Source: Maribacter algarum (ex Zhang et al. 2020) | Lineage (GTDB): Bacteria; Bacteroidota; Bacteroidia; Flavobacteriales; Flavobacteriaceae | DNA length: 64,000 nucleotides | Assembly (NCBI RefSeq): GCF_005885635.1 | Contig: NZ_VATY01000001.1 | Coordinates: 496,001-560,000 of the forward strand | Direction: 5' to 3' | Part shown: positions 1 to 7,833 of the stretch, one piece after another | Position numbering within the stretch: position 1 is the stretch's first letter | Layout: every line of letters starts with the position of its first letter | Program-made: the position numbers and the translations under genes | Notes under the pieces: model-generated | Seen by the model: only the letters and a program-made list of their open reading frames with translations | What the model was told of the DNA's origin: nothing | Database searches by the model: none

Positions 1-80
1 GAAAAGTTGATACCTTTTAAAACATGTAGGGAATTGCTTCCCATCTTATACGATTTATGAAGGTTTTTGATTTCAATCAT
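1..80 (-). CDS. ABC transporter ATP-binding protein (MacB/LolD-like), N-terminal fragment
   Basis: The reverse strand opens with ATG at 80-78 and reads 26 codons, beginning MIEIKNLHKSYKMGSNSLHV, before the window edge. This is the usual start of a LolD/MacB-type ATPase: the first beta strand, then the aromatic residue (Tyr11) that stacks on adenine. The Walker motifs lie outside the window. It is the fourth gene of a minus-strand operon, after two MacB-type permeases and a membrane-fusion protein, so it should be the ATPase that drives that pump. Identification rests on a short stretch plus context. Confidence 0.8.
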   Translation of the reverse strand, partial: MIEIKNLHKSYKMGSNSLHVLKGINF

Positions 81-185
81 GTTGGTAGTATTTGTTTTGT
101 TTGGTGATTGCCAAAAGGTATTCGGCAATAAGACACCTAAGTTGTTAATTTGTTACAAGATTTCCTCCAAATTTTATGTTAAAGA

Positions 186-1301
186 TTAGTTGGAATCTTC
201 TTCGCCCGATTCTATAGCATTCCAGACTTTTATTTTATCATCTTTGGATATCCCTGATTTCACTTCTACGAAAATTCCATCGCTCACTCCTAATTCGACA
301 TCTTTTCGATCAAACTTTTGATTTCCACTTTCAATTTCGACAAAAGGTTTCTTGGTCTCATCATCAAATTGCACCAAGGCCTCTTTAACAGCCAATACAC
401 TATCGGCTCTTGCCAAAATAATAGAGGCATTTGCACTCAGACCAGCACGAATGAATACCGTATCTTGCTTCTTCATGGTACCTTTAATTTCGAACTGAAT
501 CGCACCATTTTCTTCTTTCCCTTTGGGAGCTATATAATCCAACACGGCATCAAATACTGTATTTTCAATAGCTCCAACTGTAATCTCTAAAGGAAGATCT
601 TCTTTGATTTTACCCACCTCAGACTCATCTACCTTGCCTTCAAAAATCATTTTTTCAACATCGGCGATAGCGGCAATCGTGGTGCCCTCATTAAAGTTGT
701 TACTTTCTATTACTTGGTTACCCACTTCCACTGGTACTTCCAATACCATTCCGCTAACTGTCGCCCTAATCTGCGTATTAGCTGAATTCCCGAACCCTTT
801 GGCAGTACCTGTTTTTACAATATCGTACCTTTTGTTGGCCGCACCATAAGACTGTTTGGCTTGATCGTAAGTCACTTGAGCTCGTTCCAAATCCACTTTA
901 GAAATCACTCCTTTCGCAAAAAGACCTTTTTGACGTTCCAAATTACGGAGTTGATCATCTAATCCGATTTTTGCTTCATCGATTGCATTTCTTGCGTCAT
1001 TTAGCGCATTTAAATTCGGCACAACTTTTATTCTGCATAGCAGATCTCCGGACTTCACATAATCTCCACCTTCGACAAAAACCTCTTCTATTACCCCAGA
1101 AATATTAGGTTTAATTAAAACCTCTTCTAAAGGAAGAATACTTCCAGTGGCTACTGTTTTCTTAATGATGGTTTGGGTCGAGGCTTGATCTGTTTCGTAT
1201 ACAACAGGGTCTTCTGAATTTTTTTGATAGAGATAATACATTGCTCCTCCGAATAAAATAACGATAAGCAATAAGATAATTCTAGTAACTGATTTCTTCA
1301 T
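186..1301 (-). CDS. Periplasmic adaptor (membrane fusion) protein of a MacAB-type efflux pump, HlyD/MacA family
   Basis: 371 aa. Residues 7-26 form one N-terminal membrane anchor. A lipoyl/barrel-sandwich half follows (about 60-95, 'KPNISGVIEEVFVEGGDYVKSG'-like region with the typical V.EG..V..GD pattern). A helical hairpin covers about 100-165, the second lipoyl half about 175-215, and beta-barrel/membrane-proximal domains run to the end. In this family the protein bridges inner-membrane ABC permeases to an outer-membrane channel. It lies between the second permease (39-nt gap) and the ATPase start. No TolC-like outer-membrane factor is seen in the window; it may lie beyond the left edge. 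The substrate cannot be inferred. Confidence 0.88.
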   Translation of the reverse strand: MKKSVTRIILLLIVILFGGAMYYLYQKNSEDPVVYETDQASTQTIIKKTVATGSILPLEEVLIKPNISGVIEEVFVEGGDYVKSGDLLCRIKVVPNLNALNDARNAIDEAKIGLDDQLRNLERQKGLFAKGVISKVDLERAQVTYDQAKQSYGAANKRYDIVKTGTAKGFGNSANTQIRATVSGMVLEVPVEVGNQVIESNNFNEGTTIAAIADVEKMIFEGKVDESEVGKIKEDLPLEITVGAIENTVFDAVLDYIAPKGKEENGAIQFEIKGTMKKQDTVFIRAGLSANASIILARADSVLAVKEALVQFDDETKKPFVEIESGNQKFDRKDVELGVSDGIFVEVKSGISKDDKIKVWNAIESGEEDSN

Positions 1302-1340
1302 TTTTGATTGGTTTGTTAATAAATACTTGATTGATGTTCT

Positions 1341-2594
1341 TTATTCTGTCCTTAAAGCTTCTATGGGCCGTACTCGTATTGCACTATTTGCAGGAATGAA
1401 ACCTGCTAATAATCCGGATACGATTAATATAACCAGGGCACTAACAACAACACCTAAACTTACGCTCGGATTAAGAAACATATCTACGGGACCAATCGAA
1501 TCTAAGAGCGAATTTATGCCGTAAATAGAAAGAGCTCCGAAAATTATGCCTATCATTCCAGAAATAATGGTCAAGAAAATGGACTCCATTAAGATTTGTA
1601 AACGTATTGACCAAGGGTTTTCCCCTAAGGCCCTGCGTATCCCAATTTCTTTAGTTCGCTCCTTTATTACAATGAGCATGATATTACTCACCCCTATTAT
1701 TCCTGAAATGAGTACTAAAATACCAACGAAATAGGCCACGAACCTCAATGCCCCAAATAAGCTTTCCACCCTATTAAATTGCTCGTACAAATCAAAATAC
1801 CCAATGGCTCTTTCATCATCTGGATGTACTTTTCTACTTTGTTTTACGGTGTTAATTACCTCCTCATTTAATTCACTTATTGAGCTTCCGTCTTTTGCCG
1901 TAATGGCCATCCATCCAACATTATCAGCTCTATTGTAAGCTTGGGAAAAGGATGTAAACGGCATGAAGATTTGACGTTCACTGTTTTCACCACCATTGTT
2001 GGTTTTCTCTTTATATGTACCAATAACCATAAAATTCACACCACTGATTTTGAGATAAGTCCCCAAAACTTCTTCATCTTCTTCATAAAGGTCTTGTCGA
2101 ATCCCATCGCCAATAACGACTACCTTGCGCTTCTCATTGATATCATTATAGTTGAAAAATCGCCCATGAGCTACAAACATTGGGTTCTGTTCTATAATTT
2201 CAGGGTAATCACCGAAAACACGATATCTGCCCGTTTCCGTTCCTCGAATCACATTGTCACCCTCTTGCATTCGAATACTATTTCTAGGGGATATTATTCG
2301 TAATTCAGGGACATTTCGACGCAAAAGGTCAACATCTTCCAATTTAAAGTTGAAGTTTCTCCCTTCCGGAAGTCCTTCATACGCCATAGAAGTAGTCTCC
2401 GTCCACATGAACATCGTATTTGTTGCCACACCATTAAAATCCTGTCGGATACCATTTTCAAGGCCCTTACCAGCAGCTAACAAGATAATTAGAATAAAGA
2501 TTCCCCAACCCACACCAAAAGCCGTCGCTACCGTTCTCCACACATTGCTTGAGAGCACCTCTAATATTTCTTTCCAACGGTCTTTACTAAACAT
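1341..2594 (-). CDS. MacB-type ABC transporter permease (second of a pair)
   Basis: 417 aa with the FtsX/MacB layout: a cytoplasmic N-terminal helix, TM1 at about 20-42, a large periplasmic domain (about 45-280), then three TM segments near 285-310, 335-360 and 375-400. The 'VVIKERTKEIGIRRALGENP' region matches the conserved loop before TM3 that contacts the ATPase. It is homologous to the next gene upstream (2634-3884), with the same length and the same ERT-EIGIR-ALG motif. The pair looks like a tandem duplication forming a heterodimeric permease. No ATPase domain is fused, unlike E. coli MacB, so the separate ATPase at the left edge should serve both. Confidence 0.88.
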   Translation of the reverse strand: MFSKDRWKEILEVLSSNVWRTVATAFGVGWGIFILIILLAAGKGLENGIRQDFNGVATNTMFMWTETTSMAYEGLPEGRNFNFKLEDVDLLRRNVPELRIISPRNSIRMQEGDNVIRGTETGRYRVFGDYPEIIEQNPMFVAHGRFFNYNDINEKRKVVVIGDGIRQDLYEEDEEVLGTYLKISGVNFMVIGTYKEKTNNGGENSERQIFMPFTSFSQAYNRADNVGWMAITAKDGSSISELNEEVINTVKQSRKVHPDDERAIGYFDLYEQFNRVESLFGALRFVAYFVGILVLISGIIGVSNIMLIVIKERTKEIGIRRALGENPWSIRLQILMESIFLTIISGMIGIIFGALSIYGINSLLDSIGPVDMFLNPSVSLGVVVSALVILIVSGLLAGFIPANSAIRVRPIEALRTE

Positions 2595-2633
2595 TTTTAC
2601 TTGCTATTTTTCTAAATATGATTCATATTATCG

Positions 2634-3884
2634 CTACTCATCACGAAGTGCTTCGATTACCTGAACTCGTACGGCTTTCCAGGCTGGAAAAAAACCTGCA
2701 AAAGCGCCTGCAACAATTAACAAAATCACTGTAGATAGGGCTACTTTAAAATCTACAGATGGATTCAATACATAATCTACTTCTATCTCAGGACCAACAA
2801 TCTCTAATAGCCCCATACTAAAAATGAGACCTGAAAATCCTGCAATCGCAGTAACAAAAATGGCTTCGTGCATAATCATTCCAATAATAGAAGAAGGTTT
2901 TGCTCCCAATGCTTTTCGTATACCAATTTCTCGAGTTCTTTCTTTAACTACTATGAGCATGATATTGCTAACACTAACAACTCCTGCAATCAACGTTAAA
3001 AATCCAACCCCCCAAAAGAACATTTCGATTGCGGTTCCTAATGTGTAAAACCGTTTTGCTTCTTGAATCGGATTCCATAAGCGAATGGCCCTATCATCTT
3101 CCGGGGCAACCCCATGATATTGCTTTAAATAAGTCAAAAGCTCTTTAGTAAATTCATTGTTCTTTTCTACAGTTGCATCAAACGATTCCATTTCTGGAAG
3201 CATAAAATTCAGGTTGTTAATATTATCGGACCCATTAAATGCTAGTTGAGCTGTAGTTATAGGTATAAAAATGCGTTCCTCTTCACCTTCATTCTCACCA
3301 TGTTCACCGAATACACCAACGATTCTGAAACCTGCCCCAGATATAGTAAGGTATTCTCCTATAGGTGTTTCTAAATCGGCAAAGACCTCTCTTTTTATTT
3401 TATTACTGATTACAGCAACCTTAGCATTTTCCTGTACATCTGTTTCATTGATATATCTTCCTTCCGACAAAAACTCGTTTTCAATGGTTTGAAGGTCTCC
3501 GTTTGTTCCGGCCACATTGTAAACCAATAAATCATTATTGTAAACCACCTGAACATCGCGGGGAAAGTATAATAAAGACGCTTTTTCATAATCATTTTTG
3601 AAGGCATTCGTAACGGTTTCAAAATTCTCATTACGAAGTTGAATGCGGCGTCCAGGATTCAAACCATTATGCTCAATAGTAGTACGTTGAGGCCAAACCC
3701 AAATACTTGTGGCAGCATCTTCTTTAAACTCCTCGGCAATGCCATTTTGCATGCCTTGACCAAAACCCAATAAAATAACTAGGATAAATATTCCAGAGGC
3801 AACAGATAGACCTGTGAGGAAAGTCCGCAATTTATTTTTACGGATGGTGTCAAAAATCTCTTGCCATCTTTCGATGTCGAACAT
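2634..3884 (-). CDS. MacB-type ABC transporter permease (first of a pair)
   Basis: 416 aa, first gene of the minus-strand efflux operon. TM1 is at about 20-42, the periplasmic MacB_PCD-like domain at 45-270, and three C-terminal TM helices follow. The motif 'VVKERTREIGIRKALGAKP' precedes TM3 as in the FtsX family. Only 39 nt separate it from the paralogous second permease. The upstream 120 nt to the next gene contain no exact TAnnTTTG promoter box, so I cannot place the promoter. MacB-like systems move substrates from the periplasm by mechanotransmission and often export antimicrobial compounds or lipoproteins. The substrate here is unknown. Confidence 0.88.
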   Translation of the reverse strand: MFDIERWQEIFDTIRKNKLRTFLTGLSVASGIFILVILLGFGQGMQNGIAEEFKEDAATSIWVWPQRTTIEHNGLNPGRRIQLRNENFETVTNAFKNDYEKASLLYFPRDVQVVYNNDLLVYNVAGTNGDLQTIENEFLSEGRYINETDVQENAKVAVISNKIKREVFADLETPIGEYLTISGAGFRIVGVFGEHGENEGEEERIFIPITTAQLAFNGSDNINNLNFMLPEMESFDATVEKNNEFTKELLTYLKQYHGVAPEDDRAIRLWNPIQEAKRFYTLGTAIEMFFWGVGFLTLIAGVVSVSNIMLIVVKERTREIGIRKALGAKPSSIIGMIMHEAIFVTAIAGFSGLIFSMGLLEIVGPEIEVDYVLNPSVDFKVALSTVILLIVAGAFAGFFPAWKAVRVQVIEALRDE

Positions 3885-4004
3885 TGTATTGATTTAGTTG
3901 ATTGATGAATGTATGGTATAACCACACACTTACTATATGACGCTCAATGTCACAAAAATGTTACAGTTTTGATAACAAAAAAATGTTAAAAAAGTTTGAG
4001 GCCC

Positions 4005-4217
4005 TTAATTTTTCATCTTTTTGTAAACAAAATAGAAGAGCACCGCTACCAAAACGTAGGGGATAGCCATCAAATAAACAATGCCATTATTGATGCCTTC
4101 TGCAGTTTCGTTATTTCCCTCACTTTCCAAGACAGCTCTACACATGGCGCATTGCGCTTGCGCAGTGTCCGGAAGAAAAAGCAGCAAGAATAAGATTATA
4201 AGAATAGCTTTTTTCAT
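4005..4217 (-). CDS. Small membrane protein with CxxC motif, linked to cytochrome oxidase assembly genes
   Basis: 70 aa from the ATG at 4217; a longer reading to 4238 adds seven residues before an evident signal peptide and is unlikely. It has a signal peptide ending in AQA, then an immediate CAMC motif, a short acidic stretch and one C-terminal TM helix followed by KKMKN. It is the last gene after SCO and DUF420 on the minus strand. I know of no established function. The exported CxxC next to a copper chaperone suggests a role in CuA-site assembly or thiol chemistry; this is inference from position only. Confidence 0.7.
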   Translation of the reverse strand: MKKAILIILFLLLFLPDTAQAQCAMCRAVLESEGNNETAEGINNGIVYLMAIPYVLVAVLFYFVYKKMKN

Positions 4218-4254
4218 TTGAAAACACTTTGATTCCACTCAAAGCAACATTAGA

Positions 4255-4788
4255 CTAGTTAATATAATAGGGTGAAATCATGAGGTAAACCACCACCCCT
4301 GAAATAGCTACATAAAGCCATATCGGAAAAGTGATTTTCGCAAACTTACGATGACTTTCGTATTTACCTAAATATCCTTTTGCATAGGTCTTTAAAACTA
4401 GGGGAATAACTACAATTGATAATATGATATGTGAAATCAAAATAATAAAATAGAGGTACTTCAAAATTCCATCTCCTCCATAAGAAGTAGATTCAGAAGT
4501 CATGTGGTAGATGATATATAAGATTAAAAATACCAGAGAAAGACCAATACAACTTGTCATTAGCTTCTGATGCAAACTTTGGTTTCCATTTTTAATTGCC
4601 ATAATTGCCGCAATCAATAGAATTGCTGTAAGCCCATTTATAGTTGCATAAATAGGAGGTAAAAAACCCATTCGCTCAACTCCATCAATTTTAACTCCGA
4701 ACAAAATCGCCACCACCAAAGGCACAACAATTGAAACAATAGTTATCAATCGATTAAACTTTCTTTCCTTTAATGCCAAGTCTTCCAT
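4255..4788 (-). CDS. DUF420 family integral membrane protein
   Basis: 177 aa with about five TM helices and short loops. It matches the DUF420 family as I know it, which is repeatedly found beside SCO/SenC and cytochrome oxidase genes (the CtaM-like group in Firmicutes is needed for aa3 oxidase). His residues (for example in 'YIIYHMTSES', 'ILISHIILS' and 'KYESHRKFAK') lie near membrane boundaries and could bind heme or metal. It follows SCO with a 1-nt overlap (the SCO stop and this start share position 4788), so the two are translationally coupled. A role in oxidase maturation is inferred. Confidence 0.8.
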   Translation of the reverse strand: MEDLALKERKFNRLITIVSIVVPLVVAILFGVKIDGVERMGFLPPIYATINGLTAILLIAAIMAIKNGNQSLHQKLMTSCIGLSLVFLILYIIYHMTSESTSYGGDGILKYLYFIILISHIILSIVVIPLVLKTYAKGYLGKYESHRKFAKITFPIWLYVAISGVVVYLMISPYYIN

Positions 4789-5513
4789 TATTCTTCAAGT
4801 AGTTTTTTAATATCCACTTTCAAAACAGTTATTTGTTGCTTTTCGCCTTCATCATTCTCCCCTGCTTCCTCAGTAATTGCACCCCTGTAGTAAACAATCG
4901 GATTGCCAAATTCATCAACTCGTGAACGGATATAGCCATTCTTGTCAATTAGGGCAAATAATCCGGAATGTTCAAAACCTCCCGGAGCATCAGGCATTTC
5001 AGCCGCGAATATATTGAATCCACTATTTGCCAAGTCATAGATTTTGGTTTTGTCGCCGGTCATTAAATGCCAATCGAGATCGGTAATACCATATCGCTCA
5101 GCATATTCCTTTAAAACACGAGGGGTATCATAATCGGGGGTTATGGAAAACGAGGCGATGCCAAAGTTCTCCGATTCAGAAAACTCATTTTGAATCTCGA
5201 CTAGATTCTTTGACATAATCGGGCAAATGGAAGGACAGCTGGTAAAAAAGAATTCTGCAACAAAAACCTTTCCTTCATAATCTTTATCACTGATTAAAAG
5301 GCTATCTTGATTTAAGAATTCAAAACTAGGAACCCTCCTCTTTTTACCATTTAGCATTACAAATGCTAAATCTCCATTATTATCTTTTACGTTAATTCTG
5401 TCGTTTTCTACAACAGTTCCCCCTTTTACGCGATCGATTATTCTCGGTATAAAAATAATTCCGAAAATCAAGATAATTAGTGATACCCAGACGTAGGTAT
5501 ATTTATTCTTCAT
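4788..5513 (-). CDS. SCO1/SenC/PrrC family copper chaperone for cytochrome c oxidase
   Basis: 241 aa. TM anchor at residues 8-24, then a thioredoxin-fold domain. The copper ligands are visible: CxxxC at Cys93 and Cys97 in 'FFTSCPSICPIM', and a distal His182 in 'GGFEHSGLFALID'. These three residues bind Cu for delivery to the CuA site of subunit II. The length is normal for the family. It overlaps by 1 nt both the cysteine-free thioredoxin-like gene upstream and DUF420 downstream. CoxB, its likely client, is encoded about 34 kb away. Confidence 0.92.
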   Translation of the reverse strand: MKNKYTYVWVSLIILIFGIIFIPRIIDRVKGGTVVENDRINVKDNNGDLAFVMLNGKKRRVPSFEFLNQDSLLISDKDYEGKVFVAEFFFTSCPSICPIMSKNLVEIQNEFSESENFGIASFSITPDYDTPRVLKEYAERYGITDLDWHLMTGDKTKIYDLANSGFNIFAAEMPDAPGGFEHSGLFALIDKNGYIRSRVDEFGNPIVYYRGAITEEAGENDEGEKQQITVLKVDIKKLLEE

Positions 5514-6145
5514 TATTTCCTTCGATTTGGATCATTCTTTTTCAATGCCAAGCGATATTCCGCCAAGATGACTTTTACATCGTCTACCATTTTGTTATTT
5601 AAATCGGCAACGGATACGGTATTAAAACCGTATTTCGTTCCTTCATCCTCATCTTCGTCTCTGCCCCTAAGGTTCTTATCTTTATCAATAACAAATACAT
5701 AAGGTGTTGCTAAATTCTCATCTAAGGCCAAGTCCGTTTTTAGGCTTAAAAACAAATCTTTTATCTGGCTTTCTTCAGCGTAAACAAACTTCCATTTTGA
5801 TGTGTCAGCCAGATTGGCAAGTTCATCGGTTAGTTCCGCTACTTTTTCCTCGTTCCCCTTTGGAACGAGCATCACAAATTGAAAGTCATTGAATTCATAA
5901 AAACGTTTGTAAATCTTCTGATTTAGATTGAAGGTATTTGCCTTTTTATTTTCAATATCGCTTCCTAAAAAACCTAATATTGTAATCTTGTCATGTAGTG
6001 AAACATTTCCGTTTATGTTCGAAACATCGTTTACATTTTCCGTTAGAGTCGGTAGTTTTCCAAAGTTATTTACTCCGGAAGCAAAAAAGAGATATGCTAC
6101 TATAGGAAGTATAAAAAGAATAGCTAAAACAAAGGTCTTCTTCAT
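5513..6145 (-). CDS. Membrane-anchored SCO-like/thioredoxin-fold protein without cysteines
   Basis: 210 aa. Residues 5-22 are a TM anchor. The rest alternates beta strands and helices like SCO/AhpC proteins: 'KITILGFLG' fits the strand before the active site, and 'TPYVFVIDKDKNLRGR' fits the SCO strand 'FALIDKNGYIRSR' of the next gene. At the expected CxxxC position it reads GSDIENKK, and the protein contains no cysteine at all. It overlaps the true SCO gene by 1 nt. I read it as a diverged SCO paralogue that has lost metal binding and may act as a structural partner. The fold assignment is by eye. Confidence 0.65.
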   Translation of the reverse strand: MKKTFVLAILFILPIVAYLFFASGVNNFGKLPTLTENVNDVSNINGNVSLHDKITILGFLGSDIENKKANTFNLNQKIYKRFYEFNDFQFVMLVPKGNEEKVAELTDELANLADTSKWKFVYAEESQIKDLFLSLKTDLALDENLATPYVFVIDKDKNLRGRDEDEDEGTKYGFNTVSVADLNNKMVDDVKVILAEYRLALKKNDPNRRK

Positions 6146-6204
6146 GATTACAATAATAGGGAACCGTATTATTACTGAATACTAGTTCCGGAAAAATTGA
6201 AAAG

Positions 6205-6225
6205 AAGCCGAACTAAATTCGGCTT
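6205..6225. terminator. Hairpin upstream of the SCO-like operon
   Basis: AAGCCGAA, 5-nt loop, TTCGGCTT: a perfect 8-bp stem. It lies just beyond a stronger hairpin at 6236-6264 and has no clear U-tract of its own. It may reinforce that terminator or belong to the 5' leader of the SCO-like gene. Confidence 0.5.
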
Positions 6226-6235
6226 GTACAAAAAT

Positions 6236-6265
6236 AAAAAAGACGGCTCATATGCCGTCTTTTTA
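6236..6265 (-). terminator. Rho-independent terminator after the subunit IV gene
   Basis: AAAAAAGACGGC, 6-nt loop, GCCGTCTTTTT: a 7-bp GC-rich core extended by an A/T-tract on both sides. It sits 17 nt past the subunit IV stop on the minus strand. It separates the ctaB-cox3-cox4 unit from the SCO-like operon. Confidence 0.85.
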
Positions 6266-6281
6266 GATTGTTAATTATACG

Positions 6282-6665
6282 TTAGAAATTCCATGTCACA
6301 AAGCCATCTTTGTAAACGTTGTACACGTAATCGGCTTCAAAAAGCAATATGAATACAAGGTATAGCACAAGGAATATCGGTGTCCAAACAATTGCTCTTC
6401 TCAGGGCCGTTTTTTCATCACGCAGGTGCATAAAATCCCAGGCAATATAATAGGCTTTCACAAGAGTCAAGATAATGAATATCCAATTCAACAACTTCAT
6501 GCCTAAAAAATAGGTGTCTGTTAGGATTTCGGGCTTCATGATACCCAGAACTACTTCTATTGCCGTAACAACACATAAGAAGGCAAGTACGCCCCAAATT
6601 TTTTGCGTGTTAGATTTGAACTTCCATAATCCTCTGAAAATTTCTAATTTATGCTCGTGTGCCAT
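6282..6665 (-). CDS. Cytochrome c oxidase subunit IV (CoxD/CyoD-like)
   Basis: 127 aa with three TM helices (about 22-42, 55-77, 95-115) and a hydrophilic N-terminus rich in His and Lys. This is the size and topology of prokaryotic subunit IV of heme-copper oxidases, a small accessory subunit with no cofactors. It follows the 328-aa subunit III gene by 88 nt, in which a dispersed palindrome lies (6723-6742). A strong terminator follows its stop. Confidence 0.85.
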   Translation of the reverse strand: MAHEHKLEIFRGLWKFKSNTQKIWGVLAFLCVVTAIEVVLGIMKPEILTDTYFLGMKLLNWIFIILTLVKAYYIAWDFMHLRDEKTALRRAIVWTPIFLVLYLVFILLFEADYVYNVYKDGFVTWNF

Positions 6666-6722
6666 TTAATAAACTCTTTTTAATCCCGTTGAATCTGAAA
6701 AATATATAACTAAGTTAAATAG

Positions 6723-6742
6723 ATTCCCGCCTACGCGGGAAT
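6723..6742. repeat. Short palindromic repeat (ATTCCCGC-CTAC-GCGGGAAT)
   Basis: A perfect 8-bp inverted repeat around CTAC, followed by GACA. From general knowledge, this 'attcccgcctacgcgggaatgaca' type of unit is a common dispersed intergenic repeat in many bacterial genomes. It lies between the subunit III and subunit IV genes, inside the presumed transcript, where it could form an RNA hairpin. There is no U-tract, so it is unlikely to be a terminator. Confidence 0.7.
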
Positions 6743-6753
6743 GACAATAAATA

Positions 6754-7740
6754 TTATACCAAGTAGAAAAAGGTAAATACGAATACCCAAACTAAATCTA
6801 CAAAGTGCCAGTACAATCCTACCTTTTCGACCATTTCATAATGGCCTCGTTTTTCATAGGTCCCTAAAACTACATTGAAGAATATAATTAGATTAATTAC
6901 AACCCCTGAAGTAACGTGAAAACCGTGAAATCCTGTTATGAAGAAAAAGAAATCCGCAAAAAGTCGGCTACCATATTCATTTTGAATAAGGTTTGCGCCT
7001 TCCACCACTTGAACTGCGTCATTTAATTTTGTTAAGGTTTCTTCTCTGCTCAAGAGTGTTTTCTCTCCTTGTCCTTCTCCTTCTTGAATAATAGCCTCTG
7101 TTCTTATTTGGATATTGGAATTCGCCTTAACACCAGCAATAACCTCGTTCAAAGAATACGAAGGAAGTGCTTGACCCTCATAATACCATACGCCATTTTT
7201 CTTCTCATGGTTAACTCGTTCGCTTTCAATAGTTGTTGCAAAATCGGCAATTGCAGCTCTTTCACCAGTATCTGCATTTACAAATTGTAAAATACGACCA
7301 CCTTTGGTTTCTAAAGCTCCAAAGTCACCCTTAATGAAAGTTGCCCATTCCCATGCTTGAGAACCAACGAAGATGGCACCACCAATAATGGTCAAAAACA
7401 TGTACCAGATAACCGCATTCTTTTTCATTCTATGGCCCGCGTCAACAGCCAGTACCATAGTTACTGAGGATATAATCAGAATAAGCGTCATAAACGCTAC
7501 ATAAATCATTGGAAAATTACCGTGAACAAAAGGAACGTGAGTAAAAACCTCATCTGCAATTGGCCAAGTCTCAATAAACTTAAAACGAGAGAATCCGTAT
7601 GCGGCCAACAATCCAGAGAATGTCAAGGCATCGGAGACCAAGAAAAACCACATCATTAATTTACCATAACTTGCTCCTAAGGGCTTGTTACCTCCACCCC
7701 AAACGTTTTCTTCCGAACCTGTAGCTACCGTTGAATCCAT
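6754..7740 (-). CDS. Cytochrome c oxidase subunit III with a large soluble insertion
   Basis: 328 aa, longer than a typical bacterial subunit III (about 200-270). Helices are visible at about 30-50, 77-99, 108-135, then 260-290 and 308-327. Conserved subunit III features include 'GSQAWEW' and, near the C-terminus, 'FHGFHVTSGV' and 'YWHFVDLVWVFVFTFFYL'. Residues about 140-255 form a hydrophilic insertion between helices, probably exposed to the periplasm. It is the third gene of ctaB-cox3-cox3-cox4. An excellent promoter lies just upstream (7770-7797), so it can also be transcribed independently. Confidence 0.9.
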   Translation of the reverse strand: MDSTVATGSEENVWGGGNKPLGASYGKLMMWFFLVSDALTFSGLLAAYGFSRFKFIETWPIADEVFTHVPFVHGNFPMIYVAFMTLILIISSVTMVLAVDAGHRMKKNAVIWYMFLTIIGGAIFVGSQAWEWATFIKGDFGALETKGGRILQFVNADTGERAAIADFATTIESERVNHEKKNGVWYYEGQALPSYSLNEVIAGVKANSNIQIRTEAIIQEGEGQGEKTLLSREETLTKLNDAVQVVEGANLIQNEYGSRLFADFFFFITGFHGFHVTSGVVINLIIFFNVVLGTYEKRGHYEMVEKVGLYWHFVDLVWVFVFTFFYLV

Positions 7741-7769
7741 ATATAACTTATCCTGTGATTAGATTTGTG

Positions 7770-7797
7770 CAAATTTACATCTTTTTTAACGTTTCAA
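7770..7797 (-). promoter_or_regulatory. Bacteroidota-type promoter for subunit III/IV
   Basis: On the minus strand: TTG (7797-7795), a 17-nt spacer, then TAAATTTG (7777-7770), an exact match to TAnnTTTG. It is 29 nt upstream of the subunit III start and inside the gap after the second cox3 gene. Confidence 0.7.
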
Positions 7798-7833
7798 AAA
7801 TTGAATTGCTATGAAAACCTATTTTAATTCAAT

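Noticed and set aside
1341-3884. Recent duplication or misassembly of the two permease genes
   Set aside because: The proteins share motifs and length but are clearly diverged along their sequences, so this is an old paralogous pair.
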